Assembly: GCA_041581635.1 (NCBI GenBank)
Contig: JBFICW010000004.1
Location: 1-64,000, forward strand
Direction of reading: 5' to 3'
DNA from: Porticoccus sp041581635
Lineage (GTDB): Bacteria > Pseudomonadota > Gammaproteobacteria > Pseudomonadales > Porticoccaceae
DNA length: 64,000 bases
The notes beneath the pieces are model-generated. The model searched no databases. It had not been told where the DNA came from and saw only the letters and a program-made list of their open reading frames with translations. Below, piece after piece: positions 17,371 to 26,151 of this stretch (position 1 is its first letter; every line of letters begins with the position of its first letter). The position numbers and the translations under genes were made by a program.

Positions 17371-17970
17371 TCAATCGCATCGATATAGGCGATAACAAAC
17401 CTGCCCGGAGGTTTTTTCCCTAAACAAATGCCAAGTAGGTGGTGTCGCCGGAGGGGGCTGTGAACGATCAGTTTCAACATAAATGATACTGCCTTTGGAA
17501 AGCAGGCCGGGGCGCTTTAAGAGATCACAGCAGGGTTGTAATAAATTGGCGTCGAAGGGCGGATCCAGAAAGATCACATCGAATGGCTTTGAGGGCGTCA
17601 CGCTTTCCAGCCATTGAAGGGCGTCAGCCTGAGTGATAACAGCTTGGTCAGCCTTTAATAACGCACAGCTCTTCTTTAGCAGGCTTGCTGCAAAAGCATT
17701 TTTTTCTATCAGTGTCGTGTTTGCGGCACCGCGGGATAAGGCCTCGAACCCCAAGGCGCCTGAGCCTGCAAATAAATCCAGGCATTGTGCGCCAGAGAGC
17801 TCTGCTGCTAGCCAGTTGAACAGCGTTTCTCTAATACGGTCGCCTGTGGGTCGCAGTCCTTCTACTTCTGCAAAATGGAGTTTGTGTCCGCGCCATTTGC
17901 CACCGATAATACGCAGCTGACCAAGCGCCTCTCGTGGAGAGCGCTGTTTTGAGCGATGATGGTGTTTCAA
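17371..17970 (-). CDS. rsmD: 16S rRNA (guanine966-N2)-methyltransferase RsmD
   Basis: 199 aa. Shows the RsmD hallmarks LRIIGGKWRG, LRPTGDRIRETLFNWL, the SAM motif LDLFAGSGALGFEA and the catalytic DPPF (IFLDPPFDANL). It methylates G966 of 16S rRNA. It is divergent from ftsY, with which it shares a 60-bp intergenic region; the pairing is conserved in gammaproteobacteria. Confidence 0.95.
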   Translation of the reverse strand: MKHHHRSKQRSPREALGQLRIIGGKWRGHKLHFAEVEGLRPTGDRIRETLFNWLAAELSGAQCLDLFAGSGALGFEALSRGAANTTLIEKNAFAASLLKKSCALLKADQAVITQADALQWLESVTPSKPFDVIFLDPPFDANLLQPCCDLLKRPGLLSKGSIIYVETDRSQPPPATPPTWHLFREKTSGQVCYRLYRCD

Positions 17971-18030
17971 ACCGTTTTTAACTCCTTAAAGTGGTAGCAT
18001 ACACCGCAAGATTCACACTGAGAAACCAGG

Positions 18031-19131
18031 ATGTCTGTGCCAGATTCAAACAACCCCGATAATGACGCCCCTGAGTTGGGCCATGAGCCGTCTGGAAAGC
18101 GAAAATTTTTACAGCGTTTTCGTCGTCAGAAGCCAACTGAGACATCGGTTGGCGCCGATGTGCAAGATACATCTACTCCGGAGAACGAAACAGGGGTTGA
18201 GCATGATAACAAACAACCCAAGGAAACATTACGGGCAAAGTTCCGTCGGGCACTGTCAAAAACAGGCCGTAGCTTTGGCAATTTGTTTCTCGGTGAGCGT
18301 GAGATTGATGACGAGCTTTTGGAAGAGCTGGAAACCTTGCTGCTATTAGCTGATGTGGGTATTGAGTCCACCGTAGAAATAATTCAAGAGTTATCGGATA
18401 GGGTGCAGCGGCGGGAGCTTGCTGATAGCCGTGCCTTATTTATGGCATTGCAAAATACCATGGTGAAGAAACTCAAACCTTGTGAAAAGCCATTGGTTGT
18501 CGATCAACAGAAAGCACCCTTTGTGTTACTGGTGGTCGGAGTTAACGGGGTTGGTAAAACAACGACCATTGGCAAACTGGCCAAGTGTTATCAGGATCAG
18601 GGTAAGTCAGTTATGTTGGCGGCAGGAGATACGTTCCGGGCCGCGGCTGTCGAGCAGTTGCAAACTTGGGGCGAGCGCAACAATGTTCCAGTGGTTGCCC
18701 AGCACACGGGCGCCGACAGTGCTTCGGTCATTTATGATGCAATCGAATCTGCCAAGTCTCGCAATGTCGATGTTCTTATTGCAGATACTGCTGGAAGGCT
18801 GCACACCAAAAGCAACTTGATGGAAGAGCTGAAAAAAGTGAAGCGGGTAATGGCCAAGCTGGACGAAACCGCCCCCCATGAAGTGATGCTTGTGTTGGAT
18901 GCGGGCACCGGCCAAAACGCGCTGAATCAGATGAAAGAGTTTAACGACACCGTGGATGTTACCGGTGTGGCTCTCACCAAGCTGGATGGGACGGCGAAAG
19001 GCGGTATTATTTTCTCACTTTGTAAGCAGTTCGGTAAGCCAGTTCGTTTTGTTGGGTTGGGTGAAGGGATCAATGATCTGCAGCCTTTTTTGGCCACTGA
19101 GTATGTCCACGCCCTGTTTGATAGAGGTTAG
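18031..19131 (+). CDS. ftsY: Signal recognition particle receptor FtsY
   Basis: 366 aa SRP GTPase. The acidic N-terminal A domain (~1-70) mediates membrane association. The NG domain has the P-loop VGVNGVGKTTTIGKL, DTFRAAAVEQL, the G3 DTAGR and the G4 TKLDGTAKGG. It docks SRP-ribosome complexes at the inner membrane. First gene of the conserved ftsY-ftsE-ftsX-rpoH series. Confidence 0.97.
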   Translation: MSVPDSNNPDNDAPELGHEPSGKRKFLQRFRRQKPTETSVGADVQDTSTPENETGVEHDNKQPKETLRAKFRRALSKTGRSFGNLFLGEREIDDELLEELETLLLLADVGIESTVEIIQELSDRVQRRELADSRALFMALQNTMVKKLKPCEKPLVVDQQKAPFVLLVVGVNGVGKTTTIGKLAKCYQDQGKSVMLAAGDTFRAAAVEQLQTWGERNNVPVVAQHTGADSASVIYDAIESAKSRNVDVLIADTAGRLHTKSNLMEELKKVKRVMAKLDETAPHEVMLVLDAGTGQNALNQMKEFNDTVDVTGVALTKLDGTAKGGIIFSLCKQFGKPVRFVGLGEGINDLQPFLATEYVHALFDRG

Positions 19132-19159
19132 CGGGATACTTGTTTATTAGTTCATCGAT

Positions 19160-19837
19160 ATGATCCGATTTGATCAAGTCAGCAAGCGGTATTCTACGGG
19201 ACAAGAGGCACTACGCGGCCTAAGCCTGGAATTGACTGCGGGTGAAATGACCTTTTTGACGGGGCATTCTGGCGCGGGTAAGAGTACTCTGCTTAAGTTA
19301 ATTATGTTGATGGAGAGGCCAACCCATGGTCAATTACTCGTCAACGGCAAAAACCTCAATCGTCTTCACCATAGCCAAATTCCCTACTATCGTCGCAATG
19401 TGGGCGTTGTGTTTCAGAATCACCAATTACTCTTTGATCGTAGCGTCTTTGATAATGTGGCTTTGCCATTGCTGGTTTCCGGCTATCAGTCTCGCGAGGT
19501 GGGGAGAAGGGTGAGGGCCGCTTTAGATAAAGTGGGCTTGCTGAATAAAGAAAAGTTAAATCCAATTGCACTTTCTGGTGGAGAGCAGCAACGGTTGGGT
19601 ATAGCCAGAGCCGTGGTACACAAACCGCGTATCCTGCTGGCCGATGAGCCTACGGGTAACCTTGACCCAAAGCTCTCTGCAGAAATTATGGATCTATTTC
19701 GTCAATTTTGTGAGGTCGGTGTCACTGTGCTGATCGCTACGCATGATGTGGACTTGATCTCCCGTATGGGATTGCGCCTATTAGAGCTGGAGCAGGGCAG
19801 GCTGATACAGGATAGGGCGCCGGTCTATGCAGCGTAA
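19160..19837 (+). CDS. ftsE: Cell division ATP-binding protein FtsE
   Basis: 225 aa ABC ATPase. Walker A is GHSGAGKST, the signature LSGGEQQRLGIARA, Walker B ILLADEPTGNLD. With FtsX it controls periplasmic murein hydrolase activation at the septum. It overlaps ftsX by 11 bp, pointing to coupled translation. Confidence 0.96.
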   Translation: MIRFDQVSKRYSTGQEALRGLSLELTAGEMTFLTGHSGAGKSTLLKLIMLMERPTHGQLLVNGKNLNRLHHSQIPYYRRNVGVVFQNHQLLFDRSVFDNVALPLLVSGYQSREVGRRVRAALDKVGLLNKEKLNPIALSGGEQQRLGIARAVVHKPRILLADEPTGNLDPKLSAEIMDLFRQFCEVGVTVLIATHDVDLISRMGLRLLELEQGRLIQDRAPVYAA

Positions 19838-20855
19838 CCGTCGTATACAACCCTCGCGTACCGGGAAGCCTCGGGATACCAAGTCCAGAGAGCAGCATCG
19901 AGGCGCCACAGATGGTCGAGCGGACTATCTTGATAAGCTGAAAAGTTATTTTCAAAATCACTGTCAAATCTTCCTAAATACTTTTCAGCGTTTGGCAGCG
20001 GAACCTGTTCAAACGTTAATGACTTCATTGGTGGTGGCCATTGCGCTTGGATTGCCTGCCGTGCTCTATGTGGGGGTCGTGAATCTGCAGCAGCTGGGCA
20101 GTCGAGTGGAGGCCACATCTCAATTGACGGTGTTTTTGAAGAGTGACGCTGCTGAGTCAGCGGCTACCCAATTGCAACAAAAGTTAACCTCAGATCCAGA
20201 TATTACTTCTGTTAGATATATTTCCAGGCAGCAGGCACTGGATGAATTTCAGGCGTTGTCTGGCTTTGGTGATGTACTGGAAATGCTGGATGAAAATCCA
20301 TTGCCGGCGGTATTAATTGTACAGCCCGATGATCGTTTTCATGCTGACCTGGCGGCTAGTGAGGGATTGGTAGGGCGCCTGAAAGCATTGCCCCTGGTCG
20401 ATGATGTTCGGTTGGACATGAAGTGGATGCAACGTCTACAGGGTATGTTGCAGGTGGGCGAACGTTTGGCCTTCTCGTTAGGTATTGCATTAGCCTTTGG
20501 GGTATTGCTTATCATTGGCAACACGATTCGGTTAGCCATTGAAAACCGCCGTGATGAAATTGTGGTGGTTAAGCTCGTGGGTGGCACAAATGCCTATGTA
20601 CGAAGACCATTCCTTTATACGGGTATTTGGTATGGTGCCATAGGCGGAGGCATTGCGTGGTTGCTTGTGGCCGTGGGCTTGCTGTGGATCTCTGGTCCCA
20701 TAGGGCGTTTGGCCGAGTTCTATCAGAGTATCTTTGAGCTTCAGGGGTTGGGTTTTTCCGGTTTGATCGTTATTTTGTTTCTTGGTGCCGTATTGGGCTT
20801 GATGGGGGCATGGTTAGCCGTTGCAAAACACCTTGCCAGTATTGAGCCCAGGTAG
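19827..20855 (+). CDS. ftsX: Cell division protein FtsX
   Basis: 342 aa membrane partner of FtsE with four transmembrane segments. The N-terminal ~45 cytoplasmic residues are basic. A first helix (~70-90) precedes the large periplasmic loop (~95-210) expected to contact EnvC-type activators, then three further helices. Overlaps the 3' end of ftsE. Confidence 0.95.
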   Translation: MQRNRRIQPSRTGKPRDTKSREQHRGATDGRADYLDKLKSYFQNHCQIFLNTFQRLAAEPVQTLMTSLVVAIALGLPAVLYVGVVNLQQLGSRVEATSQLTVFLKSDAAESAATQLQQKLTSDPDITSVRYISRQQALDEFQALSGFGDVLEMLDENPLPAVLIVQPDDRFHADLAASEGLVGRLKALPLVDDVRLDMKWMQRLQGMLQVGERLAFSLGIALAFGVLLIIGNTIRLAIENRRDEIVVVKLVGGTNAYVRRPFLYTGIWYGAIGGGIAWLLVAVGLLWISGPIGRLAEFYQSIFELQGLGFSGLIVILFLGAVLGLMGAWLAVAKHLASIEPR

Positions 20856-20885
20856 TGTTTTTTTGATCTAAAACAACTGGTTGGC

Positions 20886-20913
20886 GCAACTTTTGAGGGG
20901 TATGGAAATCTAA
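20886..20913 (+). promoter_or_regulatory. Candidate sigma-E-type promoter upstream of rpoH
   Basis: GCAACTT (20886-20892) and TCTAA (20909-20913) are separated by exactly 16 bp, close to the extracytoplasmic-stress sigma-E pattern (GGAACTT, 16-17 bp, TCnnA). E. coli rpoH has such a promoter. The match is by eye and has one mismatch in the -35; the gene could equally be read through from ftsX. Confidence 0.4.
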
Positions 20914-20957
20914 GATCAAACTGGTAAACTATGCCCCCTTAATTCAATGAGGTTGAT

Positions 20958-21812
20958 ATGAGTAGAAATCTGCAAACTGTAGAATGGATGTCGCCGGGTG
21001 CGAACCTTGCCGCTTATATACAGGGTGTAAATACTGTTTCAGTTTTATCTGCGGAGCAGGAACGCGCTCTTGCGGAGGACCTCTATTATCGCGAAGACCT
21101 TGATGCTGCACGCAGGCTGGTACTTTCTCATCTTCGTTTTGTCGTCCATATTGCTCGTTCTTACAATGGTTATGGCTTGCCGTTGGGTGACCTTATTCAG
21201 GAAGGCAATGTTGGCCTGATGAAAGCAGTGAAACGTTTTAATCCAGAAAAAGGCGTTCGACTGGTCTCATTTGCAGTACATTGGGTCAAGGCGGAAATTC
21301 ATGAATATGTTCTGCGTAACTGGCGGATTGTCAAAGTTGCCACAACCAAGGCGCAGCGGAAATTATTCTTCAACCTGCGTGGCGCTAAAAAGCGTTTAGC
21401 TTGGTTGACGAATGAAGAAGCTCAGGCGATCGCGGATGATCTGGGTGTTGAAATCAAACAGGTTCGTGAAATGGAGCAACGTTTATCTGCTCGGGATTCT
21501 GCTTTTGATGCACCGACTGATGACGATGATGATAGCGCTTATCAGGCGCCAGCTTTATTTTTGGAAGATAAAAGCGCTGATCCAGCATTGCAGTTAGAGC
21601 AGGAAGATAGTGAGCAGGATAGCTCTATTCGCATGGCTAAGGCACTGGAAGAGTTAGACGATCGAAGTCGTGACATTATCCAAAGCCGTTGGTTGGAGGA
21701 GAAAAAATCTACTCTCCATGATCTGGCCGGTAAATATGGTGTGTCCGCCGAGCGAATTCGCCAACTAGAACAAAATGCGATGAAGAAAGTACGGGCGATC
21801 ATGGAAGCCTGA
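20958..21812 (+). CDS. rpoH: RNA polymerase sigma-32 factor (heat shock)
   Basis: 284 aa. Region 2 (HLRFVVHIARSYNGYGLPLGDLIQEGN) is followed by the RpoH box (ATTKAQRKLFFNLR) specific to sigma-32, then region 4 with a helix-turn-helix (LHDLAGKYGVSAERIRQLEQNA). Directs transcription of chaperones and proteases. ATG 20958 fits the family N-terminus. Ends just before a strong terminator. Confidence 0.97.
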   Translation: MSRNLQTVEWMSPGANLAAYIQGVNTVSVLSAEQERALAEDLYYREDLDAARRLVLSHLRFVVHIARSYNGYGLPLGDLIQEGNVGLMKAVKRFNPEKGVRLVSFAVHWVKAEIHEYVLRNWRIVKVATTKAQRKLFFNLRGAKKRLAWLTNEEAQAIADDLGVEIKQVREMEQRLSARDSAFDAPTDDDDDSAYQAPALFLEDKSADPALQLEQEDSEQDSSIRMAKALEELDDRSRDIIQSRWLEEKKSTLHDLAGKYGVSAERIRQLEQNAMKKVRAIMEA

Positions 21813-21840
21813 CGGGTTAGGTGATTAAATAAATTAGTTT

Positions 21841-21868
21841 AAAAAGCCGCGAAACTCGCGGCTTTTTT
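21841..21868 (+). terminator. Rho-independent terminator after rpoH
   Basis: AAAAA, stem GCCGCGA / TCGCGGC (7 bp, 3-nt loop) and six T form a terminator that can work from either strand. Its right arm and T-tract are duplicated immediately downstream (see 21855-21892). Confidence 0.88.
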
Positions 21869-21892
21869 ATTGACTCGCGGCTTTTTTATTGA
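21855..21892. repeat. Tandem duplication of a 19-bp terminator half
   Basis: The 19-bp unit CTCGCGGCTTTTTTATTGA occurs twice in direct succession (21855-21873 and 21874-21892). The first copy supplies the right arm and T-tract of the rpoH terminator. The second lacks a left arm of its own, so it can only pair with the single shared left arm. Confidence 0.85.
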
Positions 21893-21956
21893 ACAGTATC
21901 TTTCTGTTGAATTTGTACTGTTTAAGTTCCAGTGGGGATATCGAAAGGAGCTTTCG

Positions 21957-22349
21957 ATGAAGGCGTTAGCAGTGATTAGTGCGCTATCAGGGTTTGTTGC
22001 GGTAGCTTTGGGTGCATTTGGAGCCCATGGTTTGCGGGGGCTCGTTGAGCCTGAGTTATTAGTGGTATGGCAAACAGCAGTGCAGTATCAGATGTTTCAC
22101 GCCTTGGCACTGCTCGCTATTGTGGTGGTAGGTGTTCGCCAAACCTCTTCCTTGTTGGTGGCCTCGGGCTGGCTATTTGCAGCGGGCACATTACTTTTTT
22201 CCGGAAGTCTCTATGGGTTGGTGATAACAGGCAATAAATCCCTGGGAATGGTGACGCCTTTTGGTGGGGTATTATTTCTGATCGGGTGGATAGTGCTGCT
22301 GTTTGCGTTGATAAAAGTAGTCGCCATGCAAAAAGCAGTAGGAGAATAA
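21957..22349 (+). CDS. DUF423 family small membrane protein
   Basis: 130 aa with four predicted transmembrane helices. It has the family N-terminus (ALSGFVAVALGAFGAHGLR) and the segment WQTAVQYQMFHALALL. Function unknown. The start at 21957 has AAGGAG at ideal spacing, so the 29 codons open upstream are not coding. It ends 1 bp before the trmB start, so the two are probably cotranscribed. Confidence 0.88.
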   Translation: MKALAVISALSGFVAVALGAFGAHGLRGLVEPELLVVWQTAVQYQMFHALALLAIVVVGVRQTSSLLVASGWLFAAGTLLFSGSLYGLVITGNKSLGMVTPFGGVLFLIGWIVLLFALIKVVAMQKAVGE

Positions 22350-22350
22350 A

Positions 22351-23046
22351 TTGGACGTCGGGCCAGAATATAAGAAGAAATCTATTAGAAGTTATGTGGT
22401 GCGTGCTGGCCGTATGACCGAGGGTCAAAAAGCCGCATTTGACAAATATTGGTCAGACTATGGTCTGAGCTTGCATGATGGAAAAATCGATCTTAATGCA
22501 ACCTTCGGTCGGAGCGGCCCACGAGTATTGGAAATTGGCTTTGGTATGGGTGCATCGTTGTTAGAGATGATGCAGGCCGAGCCAGAGAAAAATTTTATTG
22601 GTATCGAGGTGCACCCACCGGGAGTGGGACGATTAATCAATGGTGCTGGCATGCTAGGGTTGCCTAACCTAAAGGTTTATTTGGCAGACGCCATTGATGT
22701 ACTTGAGGACTGTATTCCAGACGACAGCATTGATCGTTTACAGGTGTATTTTCCCGACCCTTGGCACAAAAAAAAGCACAATAAACGTCGTTTAATCCAA
22801 TTGCCATTTGTGCAAAGAACCTGCTTAAAGCTTAAGCCGGGCGGGGTATTCCATTTGGCCACCGATTGGGAACCCTATGCAGAATATATGCTGGAAGTGA
22901 TGGAGGCGGCTGAGGGTTTTAAGAATATTGCTGGGCCTGGTCTGTATTCACCGCGCCCAGACTACCGGCCGGTGACAAAATTTGAGCAGCGTGGAGAGCG
23001 GTTGGGGCACGGCGTTTGGGATTTACTCTATCAGAAAATTGATTAA
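22351..23046 (+). CDS. trmB: tRNA (guanine46-N7)-methyltransferase TrmB
   Basis: 231 aa SAM enzyme making m7G46 in tRNA. Motifs: VLEIGFGMGASLLEM (SAM), GIEVHPPGVG, VYFPDPWHKKKHNKRR (catalytic PDPW, RNA contact) and PVTKFEQRG at the C-terminus. Initiates at TTG, with a GGAG-containing site upstream inside the end of the DUF423 gene. Confidence 0.94.
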   Translation: MDVGPEYKKKSIRSYVVRAGRMTEGQKAAFDKYWSDYGLSLHDGKIDLNATFGRSGPRVLEIGFGMGASLLEMMQAEPEKNFIGIEVHPPGVGRLINGAGMLGLPNLKVYLADAIDVLEDCIPDDSIDRLQVYFPDPWHKKKHNKRRLIQLPFVQRTCLKLKPGGVFHLATDWEPYAEYMLEVMEAAEGFKNIAGPGLYSPRPDYRPVTKFEQRGERLGHGVWDLLYQKID

Positions 23047-23077
23047 CAGGGCGTCGGATGCATAAACCTGTGGTTTC

Positions 23078-23923
23078 TTAGTTAACGACTAGCAAATTAC
23101 AGTGTGTTTTGAGCAAGAGTTTTTCTGCAGTATTTCCCAGAAGTTTTCCGGTAATCCCCTTTCTTGCCAGAGTGCCGATGACGAGCGTGCCTGCATCACG
23201 AGCCTTTAGTTGCTCGGTAATGATCAGCTGAGGATTGCCTAGCTGAATATGAACCTGTTCTGGTGTTACGCCATAGTGGTCAGCAGTTATGGTTCGTTCA
23301 GCCTCAATATCGCTCAGATATTCAAACCCTAGGTGGCTGGCAATGGATTCTTTTTCATCTATAGCGCAGACTAATTGGAGCTTGTTGTCCGTATCTGATG
23401 CTAGATTTCGGGCTGCGGTGACTACCTCAAGGTTGAGTGCCCTATGTGCGTCGTCGTCACTATATATGTCCAGCGCGGCAAGAATTACGCCCTTTGGTTT
23501 ATGGGTTGCAGTGCGTGCGATAAGCACTGGGCAGGGAGAAAACCTTAAAAGCATTCGCTGTTCTGAGCTGCCATTTCTGCCGCTTTGGACGATCAGGTTG
23601 GCACCCATTTGGTCTGCCTGATGGCAGGCGGCAAGAGGCCAGTCGCTATTCCAATCGATCTCAAATGAAGCCTCTATGCCTTGTGTAATGCTTGACGATA
23701 ACTGTGAAGAGATCCATGCTCTTTGTTTTTCAAGAGCGGAGTGTTTTGCCTCATGGCGAGAGGGGTAGTGGTTGATTTCACTATCGGACAAGTAGGTGCA
23801 ACTATAGGCAGTAATAGCCGCGTTAGTTTCTTTTGCTATAGAGACAGCCGTAGTTAGTGCCATCTGGTTAGGTGAAAATGGCTTCATCAGTACGAGATAT
23901 TTTAGGTAGCCAGCCACTTGCAT
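23078..23923 (-). CDS. Universal stress protein (tandem UspA domains)
   Basis: 281 aa, two UspA-like domains (~1-140, ~145-281). The second ends with the family-like GTLARKGITGKLLGNTAEKLL and LLVVN; this G-x2-G-x9-G pattern is that of ATP-binding Usp proteins. Likely a UspE-like cytoplasmic stress protein. ATG 23923 is preceded by GGAGGA, which decides it over the in-frame ATGs 18 and 30 bp upstream. Divergent from elbB. Confidence 0.85.
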   Translation of the reverse strand: MQVAGYLKYLVLMKPFSPNQMALTTAVSIAKETNAAITAYSCTYLSDSEINHYPSRHEAKHSALEKQRAWISSQLSSSITQGIEASFEIDWNSDWPLAACHQADQMGANLIVQSGRNGSSEQRMLLRFSPCPVLIARTATHKPKGVILAALDIYSDDDAHRALNLEVVTAARNLASDTDNKLQLVCAIDEKESIASHLGFEYLSDIEAERTITADHYGVTPEQVHIQLGNPQLIITEQLKARDAGTLVIGTLARKGITGKLLGNTAEKLLLKTHCNLLVVN

Positions 23924-24035
23924 CGTTCCTCCGATAGCCATAGGAAAATCCATGGCAGCTTAATATAATCAGAATCTTTCCTTAACCATAGAACATTTCC
24001 AAGTAATCGAATTGATACAAAGCGAGGGGGCAATA

Positions 24036-24692
24036 ATGAGCAAGCGAGTAGCTGTAATTCTTTCTGGCTGCGGTGTTTACGATGGATCAGAAATCTATGA
24101 ATCAGTCATCACCTTGTTGAAATTGGACCAGGCTGGTGCCGAGGTGCAGTGTTTTGCACCAAACATTGAGCAAATGCATGTTGTTAACCATGCAACTGGT
24201 GAGGTCGATGAGGGCGAGCGTCGAAATGTGTTAGTAGAGGCTGCGCGGTTGGCCCGGGGCAATATCAAGGATTTAGCCGATGCCAGAGCAGAGGACTTTG
24301 ATGCAGTCATTCTGCCGGGTGGATATGGCGCGGCAAAAAATCTGTGTGATTTCGCGACTAAAGGTGCAGAGCTCACTGTAAATCACGATTTAACTCGCTT
24401 TATACAGGCTATGCATAAGGCCGCTAAGCCAGTGGGGCTTATGTGTATTGCGCCAGCAATGGTGGGGAAATTGTTTGGTGACGGCGTACATTTTACCATT
24501 GGTAATGACCTAGAGACGGCCTCGGCCATCGAGGCAACTGGTGCAGTACACGAACCTTGCCCGGTAAACAATATCTGTATCGATGGGGCTCGTCATGTGG
24601 TGACAACCCCCGCTTATATGTTGGCTGGAACTATAAGTGAGGCAGCAAGCGGGATCGAAAAGTTGGTAGAGGCCGTATTGGCTCAAGCGTAA
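24036..24692 (+). CDS. elbB: Isoprenoid biosynthesis glyoxalase ElbB (DJ-1/PfpI superfamily)
   Basis: 218 aa. Characteristic segments are VILSGCGVYDGSEIYE, ILPGGYGAAKNL and PVGLMCIAPAM; the Cys in the last is the nucleophile-elbow residue. Family members have weak glyoxalase activity and the E. coli gene affects isoprenoid synthesis; the true substrate is not known. GAGGGGG precedes ATG 24036. Confidence 0.92.
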   Translation: MSKRVAVILSGCGVYDGSEIYESVITLLKLDQAGAEVQCFAPNIEQMHVVNHATGEVDEGERRNVLVEAARLARGNIKDLADARAEDFDAVILPGGYGAAKNLCDFATKGAELTVNHDLTRFIQAMHKAAKPVGLMCIAPAMVGKLFGDGVHFTIGNDLETASAIEATGAVHEPCPVNNICIDGARHVVTTPAYMLAGTISEAASGIEKLVEAVLAQA

Positions 24693-24697
24693 CGTCA

Positions 24698-25201
24698 ATG
24701 ACCGATAATCTGGAAAACCCATTTTGGCATTATTCGTTGGCTCATTATGCCAGACCGGAAGTGGCTGCCTGCTGTCTTGACTACCAGGATCGCTTTGGTG
24801 CCAATATTAATCTGTTGCTATTTTGTTGTTGGTTGGGCTCAAATGGCGTCCAACTGGAAGCGGAGACGCTTGAACAAGCAGAGTTAACGATTGATGATTG
24901 GGACAACCAGGTTGTTCAGCCACTTAGAGCTGTCAGGCGATATGTCAAATCCTCAGCCGCACCTTTAGATGCTGTCATCGATAGGCTTCAGGCGTTGGAA
25001 CTGATGGCTGAACAGGTTGTCCAAGCAACCCTTTTCGAGTGGTGGCTTGAAAGGGGTGAACTACAAGCCACTAATGCCGGTACCGATATGGTGTCGCAGA
25101 GATTAAACCTTAACGCTTATTTTGCGTTGTTAGGTTGTGAGTCAACCACTAAAGAATCGCCTCTGCTGTGGCCAGTTGGACATTCGCTGGCCGTCGATTA
25201 A
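24698..25201 (+). CDS. TIGR02444 family protein
   Basis: 167 aa soluble alpha-helical protein with the family's N-terminal NPFWHYSLAHYARPEVAACC and LLLFCCWLG. Function unknown. Starts 5 bp after elbB and probably shares its transcript. Confidence 0.85.
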   Translation: MTDNLENPFWHYSLAHYARPEVAACCLDYQDRFGANINLLLFCCWLGSNGVQLEAETLEQAELTIDDWDNQVVQPLRAVRRYVKSSAAPLDAVIDRLQALELMAEQVVQATLFEWWLERGELQATNAGTDMVSQRLNLNAYFALLGCESTTKESPLLWPVGHSLAVD

Positions 25202-25263
25202 TTTTACGTTACTTTTGAGTTATCATGGCCGATTGAGCCATATCTCCAATAAAGGATAGCTAT

Positions 25264-26025
25264 ATGAAATTTAAATACTTGGTGCTTGCTTCTGCAGTGG
25301 CAGCCACCCTGACAGCTTGCAATGAGAATGAGCAGGCCGAACTACCGCAGGTAGATAAGCAGCCTCAGCAGGAACAAGAGGCTGAGCTGGTTCTTGATAC
25401 CCAGATCAAAAAGTTTAGTTACGTGGTTGGCGTTGATATGGGTGGACAATTTCGTGCATCGGATATTGAAATTGATCGTGAGGCCTTTGCCATTGGCATG
25501 GCCGACTCTTTAGATGACAAACGCCCTCGGATTGGGGCAGATGAGTTAGAGAGCGTCGTTCAGAACTTCCATGCTCAGCAACAAGCCAAAATTGAGCAGC
25601 ATGAAGCAGCACAGCGAACTGTATCGGAAGCCAACATTCAGGAAGGTGCTAAGTTCCTGGCTGAAAATGCCACAAAAGAAGGCGTCAACACCACTGAAAG
25701 TGGCTTGCAATACAAAGTACTTACTGCGGGATCCGGTGCGAGCCCCACTGCTGATAGTCGTGTTGAGGTAAATTACAGGGGTACTTTGATTGACGGCACT
25801 GAATTCGATGCTTCCAGCAAGCATGGTGGTTCAGTGGAACTGAATGTGAGTGAGGTTATACCCGGTTGGACGGAAGCTCTACAGAAAATGAAAGAGGGTG
25901 CTAAGTGGGAATTGTATCTACCTTCTGAGCTAGCCTATGGTCCGCAGGGAACGGGTGGTGTTATTGGGCCAAGTGCAACACTAGTTTTTGAGGTGGAGTT
26001 ACTCAAGGTTCTGGGCGTGGAATAG
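25264..26025 (+). CDS. FKBP-type peptidyl-prolyl isomerase lipoprotein (FkpA/Mip-like)
   Basis: 253 aa. The lipoprotein signal ends in LTAC (lipid-attached Cys about residue 19). An N-terminal helical dimerisation domain (~45-140) precedes the FKBP domain (~150-253; VNYRGTLIDGTEFDAS, VIPGWTEALQKMKEGAKWELY, LAYGP). It catalyses proline isomerisation and chaperones periplasmic or outer-membrane proteins. Single gene closed by its own terminator. Confidence 0.93.
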   Translation: MKFKYLVLASAVAATLTACNENEQAELPQVDKQPQQEQEAELVLDTQIKKFSYVVGVDMGGQFRASDIEIDREAFAIGMADSLDDKRPRIGADELESVVQNFHAQQQAKIEQHEAAQRTVSEANIQEGAKFLAENATKEGVNTTESGLQYKVLTAGSGASPTADSRVEVNYRGTLIDGTEFDASSKHGGSVELNVSEVIPGWTEALQKMKEGAKWELYLPSELAYGPQGTGGVIGPSATLVFEVELLKVLGVE

Positions 26026-26056
26026 ACTCATCCCCCGCTTTACAGGTAATGATTAA

Positions 26057-26082
26057 AAAGGCCCTGAGGGGCCTTTTTTTTT
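26057..26082 (+). terminator. Rho-independent terminator after FKBP gene
   Basis: AGGCCC and GGGCCT form a stem over a 4-nt loop, extended by flanking A and T runs; nine T follow. Confidence 0.88.
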
Positions 26083-26151
26083 ACACCACTTTTTAGTGGA
26101 TGATTTTCTTTGCTGGAGCCCCACTTAGGGCGATGTCGGTTTTTATCTGGT

